NCBI GenBank assembly: GCA_037127475.1
Contig: CM073763.1
Location: forward strand, 96,040,057 to 96,104,056
From: Arma custos
Taxonomy: Eukaryota; Arthropoda; Insecta; Hemiptera; Pentatomidae
Reading direction: 5' to 3'
DNA length: 64,000 nt
How positions within the stretch are numbered: position 1 is the stretch's first letter; every line of letters begins with the position of its first letter. This document shows, one piece after another, positions 54,701 through 64,000 of the stretch. The position numbers and the translations under genes were made by a program. The notes below the pieces were generated by a model. It worked only from the letters and a program-made list of their open reading frames with translations. It was not told the origin of the DNA and did no database searches.

Positions 54701-55997
54701 ACACAATTAAGGATCAGAACAAAAACTGGGAGTGATCGAATTCGCAATTGAGTGATCACAAACATATTTGACTAACAATACAACACTGATAACTAACTGA
54801 AAATCTCAATCGATAAAATATTAATACTGATATAACAGACCTAAGGATGGTTACTTTGATTTAAACATTTTCAGCATGATAACTGTACTTCAGGTTGATA
54901 CACACATAAATTTAGTGATGGAATTTTGATACCCTGATAAATTTTAATAAAAAAATGTAAATGACCCGGTTAAAGTATGGTAAGATTCGACCAATATACA
55001 GAAGGTGAAGGAGGTCAATATATTTTGCAATACACAACTTTACATTTTTAGTTATAAAATGTCTTTATAATAGGATCACCTGTGGCGTAATGGTAACTGT
55101 AACAACATTCTATACTTAAGGTCATAGGTTCGCACCTCAGTAGGTAGCCTTAGGCTTTTTGAAAGGGTGTAAAAAAAATCATGGTTATGTCATCTTTTGA
55201 AAAGGACGTACGCAATGTGGGTTTCTCCAGCCTGGGCGGGGTATCAGGGTTGAAGATCCCTATCCTAATTAAACCTAGATAGGTGACATTTAGAACTTGC
55301 ACTGTAGCACCGTCCGATTATCCAGGGCAACAAATGTGACATTGAATAAACAAAAAAAGTCTTTGAAATTCTAAAACTACAAGCTATCAGTCAGTGAACA
55401 TTGTTTTCTCACAAAAAACACAATTGTGGCCTTCTTAACCAAACTTCATTATTTATTTTTTACTCTACTTTAAAAAACACTAAAATGTCTGATAAAAATC
55501 AAGAACTAGCCGGTCAGATCTGTTCTCTTCTTAACCAATAAACATTCATTCAGTAAAAATTTTTAATTTAAGATAAGTTATTAAATGGTTTTAAATTTAT
55601 GAGGCATTTGGGATAAAAAACAGAAAACTCTCAAACTTCAAAAATTGACTTTTACACATTTTTTGCTAGTTTAGTCAATCAATATTGCCTAAAATGACAC
55701 TTTGCAGCCTCATTTCTCATGGTTTTTGTATGGTTCAAGTTTTAAGTTTTGGGAGCATAAAATTGCTTGACTAAACTATTGAAAAAGTCAGTTTTTGAAA
55801 TTTCTGAGTGATTTCCACTTTTGATTCTGAAAACCTCTAACAATTATTTTTAATATATTATAAACAATATTACATATTATTCTAACAATTTGACATTTCA
55901 TACTTTTTTTTAGACCATAGGATTCGCTTTAGGAATAACTCATGCAGTTGACGCATACCATGCTTATCGACACTACAAAGGATACCCAACTAGCTGA
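45711..55997 (+). CDS. MARVEL-2: singles bar-like MARVEL-domain protein
   Basis: Four exons: 45711-45833, 48208-48390, 49833-49973 and 55914-55997, all GT-AG with phase-0 introns, giving 176 residues. The N-terminus has a basic segment then a Cys-rich patch (IGCGCCKCLHLGFLHSSHG) before FKIIEM, and TM1 spans about 36-56. TM2 is about 66-89, TM3 about 104-130 and TM4 about 138-163. The tail AYHAYRHYKGYPTS is cytosolic. The Cys-rich juxtamembrane start and overall layout resemble insect singles bar, a MARVEL protein needed for myoblast fusion, but this is recognition rather than alignment. Exon 2 is 61 codons, exactly as in MARVEL-1. The last intron (5.9 kb) contains the SRR1-like gene. A long open frame over exon 1 (from 45560) is in another frame and is not the real one. 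Upstream noncoding exons were not found; an acceptor-like TTTATAAAG ends at 45689. Confidence 0.82.
46862..47122 (-). repeat. SINE-B copy, reverse orientation
   Basis: TATGCTGCTATGGCATATCA, TGCCTATCCAGTTATAATTT, CGTCCCTTCTGAAGGATGG, GCGAACCCACGATCTTGGG and ACGCTAACCACTAGACCACA. It lies in intron 1 of MARVEL-2. Confidence 0.75.
47140..47655 (+). pseudogene. LINE reverse transcriptase, 3' part, frameshifted
   Basis: In changing frames it encodes the thumb and C-terminal parts: TRKRKIILFKTLIRPVLTYG then AETWTMTKDAYRNFIVFERK (with one in-frame TGA), ILRKILGPV, and later EVIHGRRLGRLG and WLKAQGTWES-type sequence. It is inserted between a SINE-B and a palindromic element in MARVEL-2 intron 1. Confidence 0.7.
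47682..47952. mobile_element. Palindromic element with hammerhead-like cores in both arms
   Basis: ATGTTTCAAAATTCTCCAGT and ACTGGAGAATTTTGAAACAT form the ends. The right arm reads CCTGATAATGCCTAAATAGG then CGAAACGCAGG; the left arm reads, on the - strand, CCTGAATAGGCAAAACGTCG. A second inner inverted repeat (AGGTTATATAAATCACATCT against AGATGTGATTTATATAACC) follows. Both cores carry changes expected to stop cleavage. Confidence 0.65.
48483..49365 (-). mobile_element. Internally deleted mariner element
   Basis: TIRs TTGGGTTGTAACAAATGGAA and, on the other strand, TTGGGCCGTAACGGATGAAA (about 20 of 25 bases equal), each next to TA. The - strand frame at 48841-49104 encodes the helix-turn-helix part of a mariner transposase (MSERTIFRWFEKIRSGDYNL, GRPKIKLDN, LGSQLGASVSSVVRL). 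At 48570-48610 the C-terminal signature (RWEKCIESEGCYFD) ends at a stop. The catalytic middle is missing. Length is 883 bp against about 1.3 kb for intact elements. Confidence 0.88.
50074..51130 (-). mobile_element. Decayed Helitron with helicase remnants
   Basis: The 3' end on the - strand reads AGCGAAGCCGGGTACCCCAG then CTAG, followed by T. Upstream on that strand are frame-shifted pieces of the Pif1-like helicase: ALKKSYLWQHIQ, EGIYPTDQTTGLIELKSQNI, YTNPEWLFQRAILTTKNN, then the open stretch with PTEFLNSL, GSPIMLLRNLN, CNGTRMIVK and VFIPRIPLI, then QTLKYCGIKLKDSCFSYDQQ and YVACSGVG. The Rep domain and 5' TC end were not found. It lies in intron 3 of MARVEL-2. Confidence 0.85.
51792..52000 (-). 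repeat. SINE-B copy, head truncated
   Basis: TATGCTGCTATGGCAGTGCG, CTATCCAGGTTTAATTAGGA and CGTCCCTTCCGAAAGG, ending at TCTTGGGTTTAGAAGTTTG. The box A end is lost. It lies about 320 bp upstream of the SRR1-like start. Confidence 0.7.
52321..53136 (+). CDS. SRR1-like protein, intronless, nested in a MARVEL-2 intron
   Basis: A single open frame of 271 residues with ATG at 52321. The open frame extends 24 bases upstream without another ATG, and the chosen start gives MSFTLVSYKKKKHKKKS, a basic N-terminus typical of the family. SRR1 domain landmarks: GLGNF at 80-84, then a QLALLLAL helix, YDPQF at 111-115, PHCP at 150-153, and the invariant NW at 164-165. The family is named for plant SRR1 (light and clock signalling); animal members are linked to heme biosynthesis and circadian regulation, with biochemistry unresolved. 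Length fits animal members (about 240-300). It lies in intron 3 of MARVEL-2 in the same orientation. Having no intron, it may be an old retrocopy or simply a compact gene. The frame is intact, so it is probably functional. Confidence 0.88.
   Translation: MSFTLVSYKKKKHKKKSNHEEYFIMYDVLSSSYRDRLTQKIMDAKHEIITTEIFSSTKSSIEQSLSHLSKNHIEDIVCYGLGNFSECKIALYQLALLLALQECYECEVVLYDPQFKELEEEILTTEKCSLISYNEKGKRKVDKTTLFFLPHCPNKLFNNVISANWGLGLQNCVIVANRFSEIIIASPDRELKKNLPYLFYIGPSMVEIEIPNNFKYSDVFNDMAVHCFPIEKLLIADEQLWKKTFEETEDESLELITKSVNNMKLEPSFPL
53365..53558. mobile_element. Small TIR element in the SRR1-like 3' UTR
   Basis: TAGGGTTGGCAAGATAG and CTTCTTGCCAACCCTA are inverted ends. TAGGGTTGGCAA resembles hAT MITE termini. 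It holds the AATAAA used in the annotation of the gene. Confidence 0.5.
53404..53409 (+). promoter_or_regulatory. Polyadenylation signal for the SRR1-like gene
   Basis: AATAAA 268 bases after the stop codon. It lies inside a small TIR element (53365-53558), so the transcript end may be supplied by a transposable element. Confidence 0.4.
55074..55352 (+). repeat. SINE-B copy, forward orientation, near full length
   Basis: Starts GGATCACCTGTGGCGTAATG (box A: TGGCGTAATGG), then CATAGGTTCGCACCTC (box B-like). The body contains GGACGTACGCAATGTGG, TTGAAGATCCCTATCCTAAT and TAAACCTAGATAGGTGAC. It defines the family orientation and lies in intron 3 of MARVEL-2. Confidence 0.75.
55601..55838. mobile_element. 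Foldback MITE family 2, copy 2
   Basis: GAGGCATTTGGGATAAAAAA and TTGATTCTGAAAACCTC ends. The arms share ACTCTCAAACTTCAAAAATT and TAGTTTAGTCAA in inverse. It ends 75 bp before the last MARVEL-2 exon, a position very like that of copy 1. Confidence 0.65.
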
Positions 55998-57412
55998 ACC
56001 TTGAGGATGAAACGGATACTGCAAAAAAACTCATCCAAAATCAATATTTTATTTTTGCTAATACATCAATGCGGAAAATTGGAACTCACAGGTCTATGAG
56101 GAAGATTATTTGTGGTACCCCTAAAGCCCCTTGGGTGGGTTATCTCTCACAATACAGCGAACCAAAACTAAAAAAATTAGTTTTAAAGCGTAAAACTTCA
56201 TTTATAATATAAATGCTTATAGAATAGATATTCTAAATATTTTTGTTACATTTATTGAAAATAGACGTATTGATCTCACAGATCCAGTGGCAGTACAAAG
56301 TCTCAGCTTTGGTGTATTAATCAAGAAACTTGATTACTTCGATATTGTTGATTTCTTGTAATTATAATATAAGAAATAAAATGATTGACGTTTCATTGGT
56401 TTATAAACTAATTTAATAAAGGATTTTTTTAATTTTATAATGATAAACAATTTATGTTAAAATGCAGTTTTACAAACAGTTCTGTAGTGTTATATTACTT
56501 TTTAAAAATGTTTATTTATAAAAATATATTTTACGAAGTAATTTATATTTTAATTGGTTTTTTTTTAAACATAAAAATAAACCAAAAGAATATTAAACAA
56601 AGTATTATTTTATATTATAAGAATAATTGCATTAATTTAATAATGTTTTATACTTATATAAGTATCAATGTGTTTTGTTTATTTATTGTAAATACAATTT
56701 TTAATGAAAATAAAAGGTTAATTTATTTTTTATTAATACAAAAATATTTTTAGATTTTTTAAAATATTTTTTTAAAGTTTTAATAATACATTTTTTAAAG
56801 TTATTAATAATAAGTAATCCTTATAATTCTTGTTCCTCCATTCATAAAGATTACCTAACTGAAAAATATTAAAAAATCTGGAAATGATGTAGAGAAAGAT
56901 ATGATATTGACAATGAAGGTTTTTTAAATTAAATCAATGCACCAGGGATTCAATAGATTCTGAAATATTAACAATATTTGTTTTTACTATAGAAACTGAA
57001 ACTGGAGATAGAATGAACTAATTATACAAAATGGCATAGATTTGATTGCTTCATTGCTTTAACTAATCGAAATGTTTAATCGGACATTAAGCTTCTATGT
57101 TACTTAAAGCTATATTTTAAATTAATTTAGTTTGAATTCTAAAAGAATATTGAAATCCTTATATTTCTGAAAATCTTGTCTTGTTGAAATATTTAAAGTT
57201 TCTAAATGGATATAGTAATCTCTTCTTAATCCAACATTAAACAATAAATAAATCATTAATTTTCTTGATAGATGAATAAGGAATAATATTGAAATTATAA
57301 ATTAATGAGTTAAGAATTGAGATATTCGGGATCAAAAGAGGGTAACTATAAATTTCAAAAATTGATTTTTAAGATTAATTTAATAACTATTTTGTGTATG
57401 TTTAACTAAATA

Positions 57413-57554
57413 ATCAACGGTCATACCACGTTGAACACACCGGTTCCCATCAGATCACTGAAGTTTAGCAATGTCGGGCGTGGTTAGCACTTGGATGGGG
57501 ACCGCCTGGGAAAAACAGGCAATGACCATCAGGGAAAAACCGCGTGCTGTTGGC
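57413..57554 (+). pseudogene. 5S rRNA-like sequence with an internal duplication
   Basis: From ATCAACGGTCATACCACGTT to GCGTGCTGTTGGCAT the sequence follows animal 5S rRNA, including the internal control region (TTTAGCAATGTCGGGC, then GGTTAGCACTTGGATGGG) and the 3' helix. It is about 142 bases instead of 120. The excess is a 24-base insertion near 57509-57535 flanked by two copies of GGGAAAAAC. The inserted CAATGACCATC itself looks like the start of a 5S gene. No T-run terminator follows. It is probably a dead copy or the head of a 5S-derived SINE, not an active rRNA gene. Confidence 0.7.
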
Positions 57555-57788
57555 ATCAAACTTACCAATTAATCAAAATAACTATAAATGGCTGTATGGA
57601 TGAAAATATCCAATGCCATAAATATAAAAAAAAAAACTAAATAACACATGTTTTGCTTATAAGAAACAAAAAGAAAATTTTTGATACGTAATAAAATCTG
57701 TATTTAAAATTTTACATTGCTAAAAAATTAGTCAATCGTCTGTATAACATAAATTTACAAATATATACATAATTATGTACAAAGTAAA

Positions 57789-58650
57789 TTAATCTTCATC
57801 AGATGAATAAACTTCTGGCTTCTCTGGAGGTTGAACAACTTTCAAACATTCAGTAGCAAATTCAACAAATATAGGTTCCATCATAGCTTGAGCGATCAGA
57901 TCCGTAGGATTATTAGCATCATCTATCATAGCCATAATATGTCTTAAATGAGGATTCTTGAGGCATTCTTTGACACTTTCATTGTCTCCTGAAGAAAAAT
58001 AAATCACAAGCTTAAGATTTAAAATAACATATTTTAATTTATATACTGATTGTTTTTAAAGTTTTCAGCATGACAATTAAAAGCTCTCCAAACTGCTGTC
58101 ATGATCTATATTACTGAGATTTTTAACAAAGGGCAATATAGTCAGATACATGGCACTATCTGGACAGCCACACTATACAGAAAATTACTCAAACGATCTG
58201 TATTAAATATAATATTTAATTTAATTGTTTACCATACAAACGATAATGATAGTGCAGGTGGTTGAGAAAAAGAGATTTTGCCACCTAGACCATCTTACTC
58301 TTCACTAAAATTATGACACAAAAATTAAGAACCCAAATTGCAAGATAACGAGCTTACTAAGTTTTTGAAGTTTTTCCAATGGCAAGGTGTCTTCTGTAGG
58401 AAAACTAATGTTCCTTTTATCGATAATTTTTGTATTTTCTTCTGGAGGAGGAGGCGGTTTAACACAATTTTCCAGTTTGTGTTGTTGACAACATTTGACA
58501 GAACAACTAAAAGAAATTAAAATTAATTCACGAAAATCAATAAGTATTAACAAATACATCAGAAATATCTTACTATGGAATAAAACATGTAGGACATTTG
58601 TATTTGGAAACTGAATCACAATAAGAACACACTTTCCGTTCAGAATTCAT
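57789..58650 (-). CDS. ZNHIT3: ZNHIT3: zinc-finger HIT domain protein 3
   Basis: Three exons on the - strand: 58574-58650, 58358-58506 and 57789-57988, with GT-AG borders and introns of 67 and 369 bases. Together they encode 141 residues. The N-terminal HIT zinc finger starts at CSYCDSVSKYKCPTC and continues across intron 1 into CSVKCCQQHKLENC, giving the paired Cys/His ligands of the fold. A PPPPPEE linker follows, then the conserved C-terminal block with NPHLRHIMAMIDDANNP and MMEPIFVEFATECLKVV, which matches the ZNHIT3 C-terminal region that binds NUFIP in box C/D snoRNP assembly. The acidic end is YSSDED. The longer single-exon frames across these exons run into introns and are not the protein. 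No upstream TATA box is evident. Confidence 0.9.
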
Positions 58651-58799
58651 GTCGAAGACTCTGAAATTTATTCCAATTCGAAAGAAAAGTGAAATTAAAC
58701 AGAAACTTCTTTGTTAAACTCAAACATTACACCGAACTACGAAGGTAAACAAAACCATGTGTTTAGAGGTGATGAGGTTACACTGAGGTTTCATCAAGA

Positions 58800-59239
58800 T
58801 AGCCTGTGCTGCTGTGCTGCTATCTATCTCTACCTTCAGCACTAATTTGCTGAAACAAGTTCCCTCCAATTTTATTTGGCTCCAGCAATTAGCATCTTCA
58901 ACGATATTTTTTCGATTTCATTTTATATAGGTATATATATAATTTCCTTTAATTGACTAATATTTTAAGGAATTGATATTATAAATATTGAGTACATACA
59001 GCATTGATTCTATCTATGCAGTAGACATGCTAATATTTTTGCCTTGTAAAAAAGCTCAGAAAGTAAGAAAGATCAGAATATTTTATGAAATATCTAGACT
59101 CTCTTGAAAACTGAGACTTTTAGTAAAGATATGTTATAGGCTTATTTTAGTTTTCAAATATTTCTGATATTTTTCTCAGTTAACTGTTGTAAGTCTTCTG
59201 TCTCCGTTTTAATTATTTTTTCTTGGTATCTATTCCACA
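58800..59239. other. Upstream flank of ZNHIT3, no gene seen
   Basis: AT-rich; no divergent gene was recognised on the + strand. Confidence 0.4.
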
Positions 59240-59592
59240 GGTTGTCGTTTCGAGTTGAGTTACAACAAATAAATTTTTATTTTATTTCCTTTTAATATTT
59301 TCCAAAAATACAAGTTATAAAAGAGAATGTAATTATGGGAAATGTGTATACTTCAGTAATAATTTCATCTAGAAATGAATGTTTCAACTAACATATATAT
59401 TTATACTTCGAAGTGTAGTTGAGACTTTTATTTCTAGATGAAATTATTACCAAAGTATACATCATTTGCTCTAATTACATTCTTTTTTCCATATTAAAGT
59501 TCAGGATAACTTGTATTTTTGTATAATATTAAAAGGGAAACCAATAAATAGTTAGAACTTGTAACTCAACTTGAAGCGACAGCCTGCAGAAC
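59240..59592. mobile_element. Foldback MITE family 1, complete
   Basis: Starts CAGGTTGTCGTTTCGAGTTG and ends with ACTTGAAGCGACAGCCTGCA, its inverted counterpart. The interior blocks (TTTTCCAAAAATACAAGTTA, GAGAATGTAATTATGGG, TTTATACTTCGAAGTGTAGT) match the copy at 2082. Confidence 0.7.
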
Positions 59593-59717
59593 AGATATGA
59601 TCTATTGTACTTCTGCTATTAAATTATTTGTTGACTTTTGATTATTTTATTAAAGCCATAACCAACTAAACTTTAATGTTATAATCTTGGATAATATTTT
59701 CTGTATCAGTTCTGCAG

Positions 59718-59930
59718 GTTGTGTCTTCGAATGGAGTCATAACATGTTTTAAATTTTCATTTGTTTCCTTTTTTATATTCTAAAAAATAGATATAATCAT
59801 AAGTTTTAGTTAGAAAAAAAAAAGTGTAGCTATGGGAAATTTGTATAGTAATAGTTTCATCAAGAAATGAACGTTTCAACTAACTTTTATCTTACTATCT
59901 TTTATACTTCAAAATGTTACTTGAAACATG
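59718..59930. mobile_element. Foldback MITE family 1, degraded
   Basis: CTGCAGGTTGTGTCTTCGAA, GGGAAATTTGTATAGTAATA and AATGAACGTTTCAACTAACT match the left arm. The right arm is lost. Confidence 0.5.
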
Positions 59931-62543
59931 ACCTATGTCAGTTTTACTTACATTGTAAAATGTAATTTACAATGTAAAATGTAAAATTACAATGAAACAT
60001 CATTGTAAATTAAAAACATAATCAATTGATAAAATAAAATTATAACCAAGCTTTATTTTGTTTGGCTTGGAACGCATTAAACATCAAAAATCATTATGAG
60101 AAAAATACACAGGCAAACAAAGAATGTATTAATAGAAAGATAAGTTTAATTTATTCAGATGAATGAATATTTATGACTTAGACTGTATAAATTTATATTA
60201 AAAAATAGAACTATTGTAATAGAAGAAGCCTTATTTTGCCTTGATTTATTAGATTATATTTTACCTTAATTTACTAGATTTGAGAGTTCAAAGGACTATT
60301 TGTTGTGGATTGAGGAATTTTTTCAGGGTAAATATAACTAAAATAATTACAACACATCAATTGAAATGGACAATCTAAGTTGCCGGTTATTTATGAATTT
60401 GATAAAATCAATGAAAGAATTTGGTTTATCTGATTTGGTCAATTAAAGTTTTTATGATGCTTCGTGGAAAAGGATTGGATGAAACATCTGTTGATATTAC
60501 TATCTTTGTTCTTATTGTTGTTACCGCTGGTGAAACAACAAATAAGTAAAGGGTAGGTTACTATACATCATGATATTTTGTCAACATTATAATTATTCAT
60601 ATTTTGATCGATATGTTTATTTATATTTTTGGTTTTATATTTCATTGATTCTTAATTTTGAATTAAGAAAATTCCTTCTTTTTTATTATTATTGTGTGTA
60701 ATAAATTATTTTGTTATTATAAACTAACGTTATTCTAATGATTAATATGTATTACAGCTTTTGGATTCCATTTTTTGAAAGTATAAAAGTATCCATGAAG
60801 GTCAAATAGCTTATGGACTGAGAGCAACAAACCTTTGACTGTCTGTTTTTAAGGTTAAGTACATTTTTTTTTTTCAATTGACTGTTTGATAATTATTTAA
60901 AACAATATCTAAATCTAAAAAAATGTGATGCTTTATAAGCTCGAAAAAAAAAAGTCATTTGAATATTGATGCTTTTTTAAAAATACTCTTAATCTCCTAC
61001 AAGTATTTTGGTAAGGAATATTATACTTATAAAACTGAATCTGAATATTTACTTATATCTTTATTTTATACTTACATATTTTACTGCCTTATATACTTTA
61101 ATTATTTACTTGAATATTTACATAATATGTTATTCTAAACTTAACTTAAAGTATATAGGGTTTCCTAATTATAGGTGTGATGGTTGATAAAAAATATGTG
61201 TTGCCAATGTCCAATTATTTCCTTGATATGTTTTTGAGATACAAATTTTCTATAAAACCATGTTTTTTTTTTCAATACTAGTCCAATTTTTATACTTCAA
61301 ACAAATACTGTCATCATTTTTGGAATCTACTTTACATTTTCTATAAATAAAATAAAAATTACTAGAAAAATATTGCTTTGTCAGACCAATATAGCAGCCA
61401 AAACAAAGTAAATAATGAAAATCAAGTAATATTCTGAAAAATTCGACTGAATCACGTAGAATAAATTATCAGGCTACAATCTTGGGAAATAATCAGAAAT
61501 GCTTCATTTTATTACCTTTTCAATGACGTTGTGAAGGTAGTCAAATTTCGAAGATATGGTAATGTTTGGGGATCAAACAGTAGATAGCAATACCAACTTA
61601 GTATTTTTTATCTTGAGATTCAACCAAATATTTTTGAACATTATTATTTTTTACTAGGGAGGAATAGGTTTACTTTAGGTGTATAATTGTATACCAAATG
61701 AAAAAGTAGTAGGAGATGAAAATAGTTGACTGGATGATCTAATGTAAAGGTGATAGTTGGGGGGTGCAGTCAGAAAGAACACTGAATAAGTAATAAACTT
61801 ATAATTATGTGCCGACGAAAAAGTAGTAGAACTGTTTGCAGAACATCTTTCATAATCTGCTCATTTTTAATGTCAAAGTGAGAATTGATTCATTAAAATA
61901 GACCTCTACGATTCAGGACCTTATTTCCTAGGATAATTTCTAGTAAAGTAAAAATATAAAAATAATAATAAAATTATGAGAAAAAATATTCAAGTATCAA
62001 CAATATTTTGTTGATTTTTTAAAATTAAATTTAATTGTGTCTCTATGCTGAAGGGCAAAGAAGGAGGGAGGGAAAGAAGGTATTCTTGTGAGTAGTAGTT
62101 GATAAAAAAAAATATAATTATAAATTAGTTTAGTTTAGGAACAAACAATGAGTGTGGGTGATAGGACTAGGTTTTTTATTGAATACAATGTTTTTCAAAG
62201 AAGATTTTATTTGCTAAAAAGTATATTTCTACAAATTTATTTATAACAATAACAACAAATATATTTCTCTCATAAGACATATTTTTAATACATTTATTTT
62301 TTCATTAGACTATTGCATTTACTAAACAGTTATGCTCTTCTACAGAATGTTTAACAGACAGTTTAACTTCATGCGAATAACATAGACTATTTAAGGTTTT
62401 TCAATCATTTTTGGCAGAACTTACTTGAACAGCTCTTAGAAAATTGTAAAATGAAAATGTGGTTTTTAAAACCTAGAAACAAGGATATTCATATTAAAAC
62501 CATTTAAAGCTAATTATATACCTATTAAATAATGAAAATTTAC
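59931..62543. other. Downstream of the odorant receptor exons
   Basis: It should contain the short last odorant receptor exon on the - strand. A candidate acceptor and short frame near 62440-62410 is not convincing. Otherwise AT-rich with the hammerhead-element tail at 61748. Confidence 0.4.
61748..61820 (-). repeat. Tail fragment of the hammerhead-bearing element
   Basis: GATAGTTGGGGGGTGCAGTC, AAGTAATAAACTTATAATTA and TGTGCCGACG match the 34205 copy closely and stop exactly where the ribozyme core should start. Confidence 0.55.
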
Positions 62544-63991
62544 ATTGATAAAGGTGGTGAGATTTATCTGCATTATCCCTCCGAACATGACCGGATGCTT
62601 TGATCTTGCCATCGTGATTAACATTGTCTTTTTATCCGAAGGTTTCGAACCTATCCAGTTAGTCATATAAACTGCATTTGACACATGGCTACACTAAAAC
62701 ATGCAATAAATAAAGATAAAATTAGTTAGATATGTCTGAATGAAATATTATTTACTTTCTATGAAGTTATTTAATAATAACTGGTAAGAGAAACTACCCG
62801 TAATATGTAAAGCAAATGAATAAATCCATTTCAAATCACCAGCTGAATTGCTTTTATTGCTTGCAATTTTTTATTTATAAAAATTAATTTTTTTGTACCA
62901 ATTGTTTCCTCAACATCATTTAGCAAATTTAAAGCTAGAAAATGTAAGAACCTTGTTTTGTTAAGGTTCATACATTTTCTTCTTTAGTAAATTTAAGGTT
63001 TTGCTTAATGCCTGACAACAAGGTATTTATAAATATCATTACAGACGAACATCAATTATCCAATCTAACATTGTCGGGTATGATTCGGATAATCAAAAAT
63101 TTGGATAATCAAAATGCATTTAAAATAAAAAAATTAAAAATACTAAATATACTTGTATAAAAAAAAAAAATGTTTATTTCATTGTGCATTAACCCATATC
63201 ACGTAATCAGCCATGTAATACTTTTTAGTTACAAAATTGTTATTGTCTCTCTCATCAAACTGCTACAAGTGTAATTGTTGAGAAACAATAAGACTGGAGT
63301 TTACATGTATTTTCTATAAAATCTAATTTTCTAATCAAGAAAATCGCAATGTTGATCCCTCCTTGTCTCTTGCCGCGAAGTCAGTTCAGATAATTGAGGC
63401 CATACTATATTTAGATAAACTTTTGAAGTTAATAAACGATATCTTGTGGACGAGAAATACAGCTTTCTTTTATAATGGCTGAATCGAATTTGATGAAACT
63501 TGGTACTCATAAGCTAGATGTTAATAAAGTTTTTTTATATTATTATTATGAAAAAATCTGTACAATTGTGTATTGTACCAGAACTTTAACAGTTGCTGTA
63601 GATTAGTTTCGATTGATTTAAGTTTTTACATAACTTTTGTAACAATATCACTACCTTGCATTACAACATCATACAGTCGAATCTTTTTCTATCTTTATTA
63701 TTCTGAACTTATTCACAAATTTTTACCCTAAGTTTTATAATATTAAAAAAAAATGCTTATTAATATGATAACACAGTATTAATATATGTATTGTTAAAAA
63801 TTAATTAGGGAATCCTTATAAATTTTAATAAAGTAATACCCTATTAACATAATGAATTTTATGTTTGATAGAAAACAACTCACCTGCAATGTTATTTCAT
63901 TGCTGAACCAGCAGTAATAATAAAGACAGGTAAATAATGTGAAAGAAACTTCTCCTAAATTCATCAGTGCATTTGAATTTATATCTTTTCC
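62544..63991 (-). CDS. Odorant receptor (7tm_6), two C-terminal exons, partial
   Basis: Exon 63884-63991 encodes 36 residues ending LFTCLYYYCWFSNEITLQ, flanked by an AG acceptor at 63992-63993 and GTGAGT after CAG. After a 1.2-kb intron, exon 62544-62693 encodes 50 residues including SNAVYMTNWIGSKP, LITMARSKHPVMFGGI and LTTFIN, ending at GTAAAT. Both introns are phase 0. The pattern (YCWFSNE; then A-Y-x-x-x-W; then M-R-S-x-x-P; then FIN at the end of an exon) is the diagnostic C-terminal region of insect odorant receptors, ligand-gated channels formed with Orco in sensory neurons. Upstream exons lie beyond position 64000. The short final exon (about 10-20 residues) should be below 62544 but was not identified with confidence. 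No stop or frameshift was seen. Confidence 0.82.
63043..63410. mobile_element. Degraded Tigger-like TIR element
   Basis: CAGACGAACATCAATTATCC at the left and TCAGATAATTGAGGCCATAC at the right resemble Tigger termini in inverted orientation. No transposase. It is in the intron between the odorant receptor exons. Confidence 0.4.
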
Positions 63992-64000
63992 CTGGAATCA

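Noticed and set aside
60453..60549. Short frame MLRGKGLDETSVDITIF... followed by a donor-like site
   Set aside because: Too short, no family match, and the stop codon lies before the donor.
62385..62440. Possible last odorant receptor exon
   Set aside because: There is an acceptor-like site and a short frame to a stop, but the residues do not resemble the usual receptor C-terminus.

Overview
This is AT-rich, repeat-dense nuclear DNA from an insect. The evidence is split genes with GT-AG introns, arthropod TCAGT-type initiator sites, an insect-only odorant receptor family, a BESS motif, and large numbers of tRNA-derived SINEs, MITEs, Helitrons, mariner and Tigger remnants and LINE tails. I could not resolve the order or species. 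No CRISPR array, operon, phage or intact autonomous transposon was seen. Nearly all open frames over 60 codons are chance frames in AT-rich or dinucleotide-repeat DNA. The real genes were found from splice-site-bounded exons.

Left third (1-25,600): intergenic or intronic sequence. It holds the terminal exon of a probable BESS-motif gene (4369-4489, + strand), a possible first exon and promoter near 9010, many SINE-A copies, two tRNA-containing foldback elements, a large foldback that splits a SINE (17.7-18.35 kb), and a pair of ~250-bp inverted repeats 2.3 kb apart (22.7 and 25.0 kb).

Centre (25,600-56,000): two MARVEL-domain four-pass membrane protein genes lie in tandem on the + strand. 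MARVEL-1 (CMTM/MAL-like) has four exons from 33,996 to 41,638 and a likely upstream promoter and exon at 25,623-25,803 that adds an in-frame N-terminus. MARVEL-2 (45,711-55,997) resembles the insect singles bar group. Both genes have a 61-codon second exon and phase-0 introns, which fits an old tandem duplication. An intronless SRR1-like gene (52,321-53,136, + strand) lies inside the last intron of MARVEL-2. The introns are filled with Helitrons (one nested in another element), a minisatellite, hammerhead-like elements, Tigger, mariner and SINE-B copies.

Right end (56,000-64,000): a 5S rRNA-like sequence with an internal duplication, a three-exon ZNHIT3 gene (zinc-finger HIT protein, - strand), and two C-terminal exons of an odorant receptor (- strand) whose 5' part lies outside the window.

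The most unusual content is in the repeats. One set carries short hammerhead-ribozyme-like cores (CTGANGA, stem II, GAAACGT) like the small variants known from Penelope-like elements; several of these are palindromic with a core in each arm. Another set is head-to-head foldback elements whose arms are tRNA-like sequences. SINE-A and SINE-B are names used only here.
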